Part shown: positions 6,765-13,959 of the stretch, piece by piece
Layout: each line of letters starts with the position of its first letter
Position numbering within the stretch: position 1 is the first letter of the stretch
DNA from: Bacteroidota bacterium
GTDB taxonomy: Bacteria; Bacteroidota; Bacteroidia; B-17B0; Aurantibacillaceae
Reading direction: 5' to 3'
Assembly: GCA_021155905.1 (NCBI GenBank)
Contig: JAJNBG010000039.1
Location: forward strand, 1 to 45,860
DNA length: 45,860 bases
Program-made: the position numbers and the translations under genes
The notes under the pieces: generated by a model
Told to the model about the DNA's origin: nothing
The model's database searches: none
Seen by the model: the letters and a program-made list of their open reading frames with translations, nothing else

Positions 6765-7592
6765 CTATTTTTTCTGGGAAAGCTTAAAAAGCAATTCTTT
6801 TTCAGCCTTGGTTAGGTTTTCATAACCCGATTTAGAGATCTTGTCAAGCAGGGCATCAATGGTTTGCTGGTTGCTTTGAGTTTGCCCGGTTGTCTTGGCA
6901 GAACGGTTTTGATGAACGACTTTCAGAGGTGATATTTTTTGTTTCCTGAAGGTAGATAAATCAGAAAGGTCTTTACCGTTCTTCAATAGATACCCAAAGA
7001 GCAACCCGAAAAATGCACCGCCAAAATGAGAAATTTTGCCACCGGTATTGATATTAAAATCAATAATGGTTGATACAACAAATACGAGCAAAGCATAGTA
7101 TTTATATTTCATTTCAATGATACCGAACAGGCTTACCGGAAGGTTTGGGATATAAATGGCCAGGCTGGTTACAATGCCAATCACTGCTGCCGAGGCCCCG
7201 AATAAAATAGAGTTTGCAAAGGATGCCGGGAAAATGGCCGAGAGAATCAGGAGCGTGATGCCTCCCATCAACCCGCTCATGATATATACATAAAGCAGTT
7301 TTTTCTCGGAAAGGAAATTTAAAAATGTATTCGCAGTGAAGTAGAGCAATAACATGTTATAAAATACATGCCCCAGGTCTTTATGCGCGAACATATAGGT
7401 AAACAAGGTCCAGAATTTGAAAATGAATTCATTGAGGTTTAACGGCAGCGCCATATTCAGTGCAATCACATCCGATTTAAAAACGCCTGAACTGATATTG
7501 ATAATTAAAAATATAGAAATATTGATGATCAGCAGTAAGGTAAGCTTACTGTGTTTTTGTAATTCATATTTTATATTTTGAAAGAAAGACAT
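6765..7592 (-). CDS. Rhomboid intramembrane serine protease with conserved C-terminal tail
   Basis: A 275-residue inner-membrane protease. The catalytic serine is S134 in FGASAAVIG and its partner is H199 in SHFGGAFFG; H75 and N79 (HVFYN) form the oxyanion-site HxxxN motif. About six membrane segments fill residues 15-215. A soluble tail (about 216-275) ends with IDALLDKISKSGYENLTKAE, a helical motif I remember as recurring at the end of Bacteroidota rhomboids. Substrates are unknown. It starts 1 base after the preceding rhomboid's stop, so the pair derive from duplication or act together. Confidence 0.9.
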   Translation of the reverse strand: MSFFQNIKYELQKHSKLTLLLIINISIFLIINISSGVFKSDVIALNMALPLNLNEFIFKFWTLFTYMFAHKDLGHVFYNMLLLYFTANTFLNFLSEKKLLYVYIMSGLMGGITLLILSAIFPASFANSILFGASAAVIGIVTSLAIYIPNLPVSLFGIIEMKYKYYALLVFVVSTIIDFNINTGGKISHFGGAFFGLLFGYLLKNGKDLSDLSTFRKQKISPLKVVHQNRSAKTTGQTQSNQQTIDALLDKISKSGYENLTKAEKELLFKLSQKK

Positions 7593-7593
7593 T

Positions 7594-8208
7594 TTAAAAG
7601 AAAAAGGTTTTGTTTTTTTTCCAGATGAGCATAATGATAATACCCACTGCCAATCCGCCTAAGTGAGCAAAATGAGCAACGTTATCATGTGCGAAGAAGC
7701 CATTGTATAATTCAAAAAGGGCATAACCAATCACCAGGTATTTTGCTTTCACCGGAATTATAAAATAGATTTGCAGTTCCGTATTGGGGAACATCATCGC
7801 AAAGGCGACCAGCAATCCAAACACCGCTCCGGAAGCTCCTAAAAGAATAGTATATTCATTATTATAATAACTGATTCCTAATTGTAAAAAGGCTGCGCCT
7901 AAACCGCAGAGTAAATAAAAATTAAGAAAACGTTTTGGTCCCCAGATATTTTCCAGGATAGAACCAAACATGTAAACCGCCAGCATATTGAAGAGAATAT
8001 GCGCAATGTCCGCATGCATAAACATATAGCTTATAAACTGGTAGGGCTTAAAATAAGGAGTGCCAATAGGGTACAGGTCAAGGTAGCGATGCAGCAGCTC
8101 TCCAAAAACCAAAGTGCCGAAATATAAAAGTACATTAATGATCAGAATGTTTTTGACCACCATTGGTATTTGCTGAAACTGTCTTGGTTTAAATTCCTGG
8201 AAACCCAT
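7594..8208 (-). CDS. Rhomboid intramembrane serine protease (GlpG-like)
   Basis: A 204-residue compact rhomboid with six predicted membrane segments. S126 in LLGASGAVFG and H182 in AHLGGLAVG are the catalytic dyad; H70 and N74 in HILFN form the HxxxN motif; WGPKRFL in loop 1 is also typical. It cleaves membrane-spanning proteins within the bilayer; the target is unknown. It starts 9 bases after the mutL stop and is followed directly by a second rhomboid, so the mutL-rhomboid-rhomboid order is a single operon. The C-terminus ends in a short lysine/phenylalanine tail. Confidence 0.9.
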   Translation of the reverse strand: MGFQEFKPRQFQQIPMVVKNILIINVLLYFGTLVFGELLHRYLDLYPIGTPYFKPYQFISYMFMHADIAHILFNMLAVYMFGSILENIWGPKRFLNFYLLCGLGAAFLQLGISYYNNEYTILLGASGAVFGLLVAFAMMFPNTELQIYFIIPVKAKYLVIGYALFELYNGFFAHDNVAHFAHLGGLAVGIIIMLIWKKNKTFFF

Positions 8209-8217
8209 AAATTAAAA

Positions 8218-10086
8218 TTATCGTTTAAAAAAAGCGTCTAGTTCAATCTTACTCATTTCCATGATCACAGGTTTCCCGTTAGGACTATACATGGGGTTTT
8301 CGCAGAGAAATAAATGTTCAAGCATCAACGCGATTTCCTGTTCATCCAATGATTTGCCATATTTAATCCCTGCACTCTTAGCCATACTTTTGCACATATT
8401 CTCAAAAGGATCAATTTTCACGTCAAAGGTATTTAATTTGTAGGTTTCGAGTATACCCTCTACCATTTCCTGAGTGTTAAATTCTCCTAATTCTGCCGGT
8501 GTTCCCTGAACCACAACAGTGTTTTTTCCAAAGGGCTCGATTTCAAATCCCAGCAATTTAAAGTGCGGCATCAGCGTTTCCAGGAGTACGTAATCGTTGG
8601 GCGTTAATTCGATGGTAACGGGGAAAAGAATTTGTTGAGTTGATGCTGCTCCGTTCTTTTCTCTTGTGGCGATATAATGTTCGTATAAAATACGCTCGTG
8701 AGCCCTTTGCTGATCAATTACAAGCAGGCCATTTTCATGAGCAGAAACAATGTACTTATTATATAACTGAAATCCTTTATGTGTAAAGACATCGTGATCC
8801 AGTTTAATCTGCTCCGCTTTTGTCTCCAACTGTAAATTTTCGTTCTCTCCTTTGAAATCTGTGTTGGCGTAATTCTGATAAAGGTTTTCCCAGTCCCGAT
8901 AGCTATCGGGATGCTTATTGTTTTTTTGCAAAGCAGTGTCCTGTCGTGGTTGACTATAACCGGCAGACGTGGATTTGGAAGAACCTGTTGAAAACGGGTT
9001 GTAATCTTTATTCACGGTCACCGTGGGCTGGGCAACCGATTTCGTATAATCAATCTCGAAACTCATCTCGCTGTTAAAATCAAGGCTGGGAGCAAGGTTC
9101 GCTTTTCCGAGTGCACGTTTTACTGCACTATGCAATAAGGCGTAAATGATCTTTTCATCCTGGAATTTTATTTCTGTTTTAGTCGGGTGAATATTGATAT
9201 CAATAAATTCGGGGTTGACTTCTAAAAATAAATAATAAGAAGGATGAGCATCAGAAGCAATAAGCTCACGATACGCTTCTGCGATGGCATGATGCAAATA
9301 CGGGCTTTTGATAAAGCGGTTGTTCACAAAAAAATACTGATCTCCACGGCGTTTCTTTGCATTCTCCGGTTTTCCCACATAGCCGGAGATTTTCACGACA
9401 TCGGTTTCTTCGTTAATCTGCACTAATTTTCCCTGTAGGTTTTTACTGAACAAACCGGAGATACGTTCAATTAATGAGGTAGGTGGGAGGTTATAAATTT
9501 CATTGCCATTACTAAATAACTGAAATTGAATGTTCGCGTGGGGTAAACATACCCGTTCAAATTCATCAATGATATGCTTCAGTTCAACCCCATCATCTTT
9601 TAAAAAATTGCGTCGGGCCGGAATATTAAAAAACAGGTTCTTCACACTGAAAGAGGAGCCGGTTGGTGCCTGGCATTCTTCCTGGCGGATAAATTTATTT
9701 CCTTCGATTTCAATTAATTGACCTACAATGTCTTCTTCACGCTTGGTTTTTAATTCCACCTGAGCTACGGCGGCAATACTGGCTAATGCTTCGCCTCTGA
9801 AACCTTTGGTATGCAATTGAAACAGGTCTTCTGCTTTTTTAATTTTGGAAGTGGCATGCCGTTCGAAGGCCATCCGGGCATCAACAGGGTTCATTCCCAT
9901 TCCGTTATCGATTACCTGCACGAGCGTTTTCCCGGCATCTTTAACAATCAATTTGATAAAGGTTGCTTTAGCGTCAATCGCGTTTTCGAGAAGCTCTTTT
10001 ACGATGGAAGCCGGCCTCTGAACCACCTCGCCGGCAGCTATTTGATTAGCTACGCTTTCCGGTAAAAGAGTTATCACATTTTGCAT
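8218..10086 (-). CDS. mutL: DNA mismatch repair protein MutL
   Basis: A 622-residue MutL, the ATP-driven mediator between MutS and strand cleavage. The N-terminal GHKL ATPase shows ELLENAIDA (31-39), DNGMGM (60-65), HATSKI (77-82) and TKGFRGEAL (93-101). The C-terminal dimerisation/endonuclease domain carries DQQRAHERILYE from residue 458, corresponding to the DQHA(x)2E(x)4E metal site but with Gln for His. A YSPNGKP segment (600-606) replaces the usual CPHGRP zinc motif, so nuclease activity needs testing. The linker (about 340-430) is low in conservation and encodes an 18-bp palindrome at residues 392-398. It heads the operon with two rhomboid genes; a -7 box lies only 5 bases before the ATG. 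Confidence 0.95.
   Translation of the reverse strand: MQNVITLLPESVANQIAAGEVVQRPASIVKELLENAIDAKATFIKLIVKDAGKTLVQVIDNGMGMNPVDARMAFERHATSKIKKAEDLFQLHTKGFRGEALASIAAVAQVELKTKREEDIVGQLIEIEGNKFIRQEECQAPTGSSFSVKNLFFNIPARRNFLKDDGVELKHIIDEFERVCLPHANIQFQLFSNGNEIYNLPPTSLIERISGLFSKNLQGKLVQINEETDVVKISGYVGKPENAKKRRGDQYFFVNNRFIKSPYLHHAIAEAYRELIASDAHPSYYLFLEVNPEFIDINIHPTKTEIKFQDEKIIYALLHSAVKRALGKANLAPSLDFNSEMSFEIDYTKSVAQPTVTVNKDYNPFSTGSSKSTSAGYSQPRQDTALQKNNKHPDSYRDWENLYQNYANTDFKGENENLQLETKAEQIKLDHDVFTHKGFQLYNKYIVSAHENGLLVIDQQRAHERILYEHYIATREKNGAASTQQILFPVTIELTPNDYVLLETLMPHFKLLGFEIEPFGKNTVVVQGTPAELGEFNTQEMVEGILETYKLNTFDVKIDPFENMCKSMAKSAGIKYGKSLDEQEIALMLEHLFLCENPMYSPNGKPVIMEMSKIELDAFFKR
8894..8911. repeat. 18-bp perfect palindrome inside mutL, copy 3
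   Basis: TCCCGATAGCTATCGGGA is a perfect palindrome with the same arms as the intergenic elements at 931-948 and 1134-1151. On the coding strand it gives a PDSYRD-type peptide at residues 392-398 in the variable linker of MutL and leaves the frame intact. Confidence 0.8.
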
Positions 10087-10091
10087 GGCAG

Positions 10092-10099
10092 CAAAGGTA
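10092..10099 (-). promoter_or_regulatory. -7 box TACCTTTG upstream of mutL
   Basis: On the minus strand TACCTTTG fits TAnnTTTG. Only 5 bases separate it from the mutL ATG, so transcription starting at the usual distance would begin at or next to the start codon. Confidence 0.45.
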
Positions 10100-10217
10100 A
10101 TTTTTTACTTGATTTCCCCTAAGAAAGAGCGAATTTTTAAAACCCCTCTCAGATTTTAACATTTTAATTTTCATGCGAACGTTTTTTTTTATATATTTCC
10201 GAAAAAATAAATAGGTT

Positions 10218-11252
10218 ATGTCGACAAAAACTAAGGCTTCGTCAAAAAATAAAAAAGCAACATCTAAAAAAGTAGCTCCAAAAAAAGCCCTTACCAAGAA
10301 AAGTGTTGCAAAAAAGAAAGCTGTAAAACCAGTTTCTAAAGCGAAGCCGGTTAAAAAATCGACAGTAAAACCTAAGGCAGCTGTTAAAAAAGTAGCGCCA
10401 AAAAAGGTAATTAAAAAAGGGCCTGTAAAAAAGGTTGCTCCTAAAAAGGCGGCGAAACCAGCTAAAAAGGTGATAGCTAAAAAAGCGGCGCCAAAAAAAG
10501 CAGTTAAAAAAGTTGTAAAAAAGGCAGTTGCAAAGAAAGTTGCTGTAAAAAAACTTGTGAAAAAAGTTGCAAAAAAAGCAGCACCAAAGAAAGCCCTTAA
10601 AAAAGTACAACCGAAAAAAGTTGCTAAGCCTGTTAAAAAAGCAGTTCCTGCGAAAGCGGTTAAAAAAGTTGTTTCTAAACCTGTTGAAAAAATAAAAGTT
10701 GCTCCTGTTAAAGTTGAAAAACCGGTGATTGAAAAAGTACCGGTTATGAAAGCTGAGAAACCGGTAAAAGTTAAAAAGGAAAAAGCGCCTATCGTTAGAA
10801 AACCGATTGTTGCTCCAACTACCTTCAGAAATGCCGATCCTAACCCATCAACCAGGGTGATGAAGGAGCCTGCCGGTAAATTTGAAATGGAGTTTGTTAT
10901 CCGTGCTTCTGAAGATATGGTATTTGAGTTTGTCAGTACAGAAAGCGGATTATCTGAATGGTTTTGCGATGATGTGAACATCAGGGATGGCGTATTTACT
11001 TTTGACTGGGACGGACAAATTCAACAGGCAAAACTGGTAAAAGAAGTTCCTCCAATGTTGATTCGATACCAGTGGCTTGATAAAAATGACGGAAGCTTTT
11101 TTGAATTCAGGATCCAAAAAGACGAGTTAACGAATGATATCTCATTGATAATCACAGATTTTGCTTCGGATAAAGCGGACGAAATATCTGCCAGACTATT
11201 ATGGGAAAGCCAGGTTGATAAATTGCTTCACGTACTGGGATCATTCTTTTAA
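10218..11252 (+). CDS. Histone-H1-like lysine-rich tail fused to a START-like domain
   Basis: The 344-residue protein has two unlike halves. Residues 1 to about 210 are low-complexity Lys/Ala/Pro/Val (about 40% Lys in the first 110), with repeated KKVAPKKA and VKKAV units, as in AlgP or bacterial histone H1-like DNA-binding tails; this part should be unstructured and bind DNA, RNA or other polyanions. Residues from about 221 (KFEMEFVIRASEDMVFEFVS) to the end match the START-like domain common in Bacteroidota as a stand-alone protein of about 125 residues, with GLSEWFCDDV and WLDKNDGSFFEF blocks. The frame is continuous. An internal ATG at 10860 (residue 215) could yield the short form. An ECF-type sigma gene follows on the same strand after 149 bases. 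Ligand and role are unknown. Confidence 0.85.
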   Translation: MSTKTKASSKNKKATSKKVAPKKALTKKSVAKKKAVKPVSKAKPVKKSTVKPKAAVKKVAPKKVIKKGPVKKVAPKKAAKPAKKVIAKKAAPKKAVKKVVKKAVAKKVAVKKLVKKVAKKAAPKKALKKVQPKKVAKPVKKAVPAKAVKKVVSKPVEKIKVAPVKVEKPVIEKVPVMKAEKPVKVKKEKAPIVRKPIVAPTTFRNADPNPSTRVMKEPAGKFEMEFVIRASEDMVFEFVSTESGLSEWFCDDVNIRDGVFTFDWDGQIQQAKLVKEVPPMLIRYQWLDKNDGSFFEFRIQKDELTNDISLIITDFASDKADEISARLLWESQVDKLLHVLGSFF

Positions 11253-11401
11253 TAACTGAAACCATAGTTTCGCCCAAATTAACTTTTGCAGTTGTGAAAA
11301 AATTGTAAATTCGGTGCTCAATCATTAACCTTAAAATCTAATTACCATCGTATAGACATCTACTTAAATTTTTATTGTACTTAATAATTTAATTGTAGCC
11401 T

Positions 11402-12001
11402 ATGTCTATGCAACTTCTTTCTGATAATGAGCTGGTAAAGCTCTATATGGATGGTAACGAAGAATCACTTTCTATTCTTGTCAAACGCCATAAACGACGT
11501 ATTTTCTCATATGTTTATTTAATCACGCGCGATAAGACATTGACGGAGGATGTTTTCCAGGAAACATTTTTTAAAGTCATTCAGACTTTAAAAAAGCAAC
11601 AGTATAATGAAGAAGGAAAATTTTTACCCTGGGTATTAAGGATCGCTAAAAATCTGATCATTGATCATTTCCGTAAGGTCAAAAAAATGCCGTCTGTTTC
11701 TTCTGTCATGAATGACGAAGGAGAAATCACTTGTATTTTTGATATTATACCTGAAGTTGTTTCATCATCCAAAGATTCGGAACAAAGCCGGTTATTTAAG
11801 GAAACTATCCGGTCAATTGTAAGCGGCCTTCCTCAGGATCAAAAAGAAGTAGTGATTATGAGAACCTACTACGACATGAGTTTTAAAGAAATTGCTGAAG
11901 TTACCAATGTGTCCATTAACACTTCTTTAGGGAGAATGCGATATGCCTTAATCAACCTGAAGAAGATGTTAGAGGAGAAAAATGTAGAGATCTACATTTA
12001 A
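11402..12001 (+). CDS. RNA polymerase sigma factor, sigma-70 family, ECF type
   Basis: A 199-residue sigma factor with region 2 at about 20-95 (DVFQETFFKVIQ for core/-10 binding, LPWVLRIAKNLIIDHFRK) and region 4 at about 135-190 (LPQDQKEVVIMRTYYDMSFK and the helix-turn-helix with NTSLGRMRYAL). No region 1 or 3 is present, as in ECF factors. Such factors direct RNA polymerase to a dedicated regulon. No anti-sigma factor gene is adjacent; the upstream gene is the lysine-rich START-like protein. The start ATG at 11402 is followed two codons later by another ATG at 11408. A strong terminator follows. Confidence 0.93.
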   Translation: MSMQLLSDNELVKLYMDGNEESLSILVKRHKRRIFSYVYLITRDKTLTEDVFQETFFKVIQTLKKQQYNEEGKFLPWVLRIAKNLIIDHFRKVKKMPSVSSVMNDEGEITCIFDIIPEVVSSSKDSEQSRLFKETIRSIVSGLPQDQKEVVIMRTYYDMSFKEIAEVTNVSINTSLGRMRYALINLKKMLEEKNVEIYI

Positions 12002-12030
12002 TTTTTTGTTTTATTAGTTTTTGTTTTAAT

Positions 12031-12066
12031 AAAAGCCTCTTCTGAAAAGAAGGGGCTTTTATTATT
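12031..12066. terminator. Bidirectional terminator between convergent genes
   Basis: AAAAGCCTCTTCT (12031-12043) pairs with 12048-12060 around loop GAAA with one G-U pair. T-rich DNA flanks both sides. It lies between the sigma factor stop and the end of the oppositely oriented T9SS gene. Confidence 0.85.
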
Positions 12067-12073
12067 TCTATGA

Positions 12074-13375
12074 CTACCTGATTAATATCTTGGTCCGATT
12101 CAGGCTTTTATGTTTGGCTATAGTATTGACGATGTACATGCCACTGTTAAACGTACTAAAATCCAAAGGAAGCACTTGTTGTCCTTCTAAGTTTTGATAG
12201 TGTTCGCTGAACACTTTTTGGCCTTCCAAATTGTAAAGCTCAATATCTAACTGATCAAAGTTACGTTGATTTAACTGGATGATAAATGTATTGTCTCCCA
12301 TCGATAATAATTTGATATCTTTTTGAGAAGGATCAGCAATCGATGTTGCGAGGTCAATTACGACAATCATTTTTGATATGCTATCCATACATCCTGTGGA
12401 GCTAATACCTGTTAATTTTGTTTCGTATAATCCAGGAGTGGAGTATGCGTGGACAGCTTCAAAATCGTTAGTGCTACCATTGCCGTCTCCAAAGGTCCAT
12501 GAGTAGTTTTCGCAGTTCTGGGAAAAATTTTGGGTAGAATAGTTTTGCATGATACTGGCTAAAACAGTGTCGGGTGAAGTAAAAGAAACAAGGGGAAGAA
12601 ACACATTTTGGATCGCGAAATCGGCAGCATTTGAATAACAGGCATTACTGGCCGAACTGATTTCTACATGGTAGTTACCACCATTAAGGTTTATTAAAGA
12701 ATCGCTATCAACGGAATTTAAAGAGCTTTGAATCACCGTACCGAGGGAATCTTTCCAGATATAGTTCCATGGGGCGTGAGTGGTTCCTTTTACTTTGAAT
12801 TTTCCATCATTTATATTCTGACAGTGTGGTTGTGTTAAATTGGTTAAGATGGGTAGTTCGAAATGCGTAACCACTAACGTAAAACGTGATGTAGTAGTTG
12901 TATTTGATAAATTAAAAATATATGGAGTGTTCAGTATATTTATTGAAGCACCTGTCACCTGATCATTTAAGGAGACACAAGTGCCGGCCGGAAGAAATGC
13001 CATATCCGTAGCCGTAATGGTAAAATTTCCGGTAGTGTTGGTTGTTGTTTTGATATTGATTGAAAAGGATGAAGCTACAGGGTTTATTCCGTTAATTTGC
13101 ATTAGCACCGAGTTGTGTTCCTGTGAGATACTGGGAACGTTATTTGGCCCGGCAATTTTATACGCGTCATATTCGGAATCGAAACCAGTCGTCGCACCTT
13201 CCTGGTAATATAAAATGGTTTCGTCGAGGTAGCTAGCGCTTCCTTTCATTTTTAAACGAATCATTGGAACCTGGCCAAAGCTATCAGAAGCAATTGCACA
13301 AATAAGTATGAAAAGAAAGACTTTCACGCATTTTTTGCTCTGACTTAAATTTTTTAAAATAGATATTGCCTTCAT
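12074..13375 (-). CDS. Secreted PKD-domain protein with T9SS type A sorting domain
   Basis: A 433-residue extracellular protein. A signal peptide ends near residue 34 (SDSFGQ). The middle includes beta-rich adhesin-like segments and a PKD domain (about 270-340) with the signature YSWTFGDGNGSTNDF. Residues from about 355 form a type A T9SS C-terminal domain: LDIELYNLEGQKVFSE, FNSGMYIVNTI and the final RTKILIR strand. It is therefore likely surface-exposed or released, perhaps in adhesion. It is divergent from the CheY-like regulator, with an inverted repeat in between. Confidence 0.85.
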   Translation of the reverse strand: MKAISILKNLSQSKKCVKVFLFILICAIASDSFGQVPMIRLKMKGSASYLDETILYYQEGATTGFDSEYDAYKIAGPNNVPSISQEHNSVLMQINGINPVASSFSINIKTTTNTTGNFTITATDMAFLPAGTCVSLNDQVTGASINILNTPYIFNLSNTTTTSRFTLVVTHFELPILTNLTQPHCQNINDGKFKVKGTTHAPWNYIWKDSLGTVIQSSLNSVDSDSLINLNGGNYHVEISSASNACYSNAADFAIQNVFLPLVSFTSPDTVLASIMQNYSTQNFSQNCENYSWTFGDGNGSTNDFEAVHAYSTPGLYETKLTGISSTGCMDSISKMIVVIDLATSIADPSQKDIKLLSMGDNTFIIQLNQRNFDQLDIELYNLEGQKVFSEHYQNLEGQQVLPLDFSTFNSGMYIVNTIAKHKSLNRTKILIR

Positions 13376-13457
13376 AAATTATTTTTTTACAAACTTATTT
13401 CTAATATCGTCGTACTAAAAACTCTTTATATTTCCTTACTTTCAGATGTAATATTTT

Positions 13458-13498
13458 TAGCGTTTTTGTCAATTATGTTGGGTGTAATAAAAACGCTA
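13458..13498. promoter_or_regulatory. 10-bp inverted repeat, possible operator between divergent genes
   Basis: TAGCGTTTTT (13458-13467) is exactly complementary to AAAAACGCTA (13489-13498), 21 bases apart, in the 152-base gap between the divergent T9SS/PKD gene and the response regulator. It ends 29 bases before the regulator's ATG. It may be a protein-binding site or a leader hairpin. Confidence 0.4.
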
Positions 13499-13527
13499 TA
13501 TTTAAATGAATTTATATGTTATAGATA

Positions 13528-13959
13528 ATGAGGAAGCCTATTAAACAAAAGAAAATGTCGTTTAAACACAAGATAGCGATGTTGATAGATGATAACGATT
13601 TGGATAACATGATCAATCAAAAAATTCTTGAAGCCAATCATTTTGCTGAGATTATATATGTTAACTCAAGTTCAATGAGCGCCCTTGAATTTTTAAAAAA
13701 CCTTGGCGCAAGCGGAGAATTGACTGCGCATTTACTGCCAGATTATATATTCGTGGATTTAAATATGCCGATTGTCGATGGAGTACAATTCATAGATTTA
13801 TTCTACAAACAACATAAATCAATACTTCAGAAATGCAAGCTGGTTGTTTTGACTTCATCTATCAATCCGAATGATAAAGTCAGGGTAAGTAATCTTGACC
13901 CAAAAATTCCATTCATCAATAAACCGTTAACCGGTGAGGTCCTGGATACGTTGAATTAA
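13528..13959 (+). CDS. Single-domain CheY-like response regulator
   Basis: A 143-residue receiver domain with no output domain. Acidic D21/D22 (IDDND), phospho-acceptor D77 (IFVDLNMP), T109/S110 (VLTSSINP) and K132 (INKPL) are all in place, so phosphorylation should work. Such single-domain regulators in Bacteroidota often act as phosphorelay intermediates or interact with a hybrid kinase's target. No histidine kinase is adjacent. A second ATG at 13555 (MSFKHK) would remove nine basic residues and may be the true start. Its stop overlaps the stop of the opposing gene. Confidence 0.92.
   Translation: MRKPIKQKKMSFKHKIAMLIDDNDLDNMINQKILEANHFAEIIYVNSSSMSALEFLKNLGASGELTAHLLPDYIFVDLNMPIVDGVQFIDLFYKQHKSILQKCKLVVLTSSINPNDKVRVSNLDPKIPFINKPLTGEVLDTLN

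Noticed and set aside
10046..10981. Long minus-strand open frame of 311 codons opposite the lysine-rich gene
   Set aside because: It is the antisense of the Lys/Ala repeats: AAA/AAG and GCx codons give Phe/Leu/Ser-like codons without stops. Composition is absurdly Phe/Thr-rich and it overlaps the mutL start.
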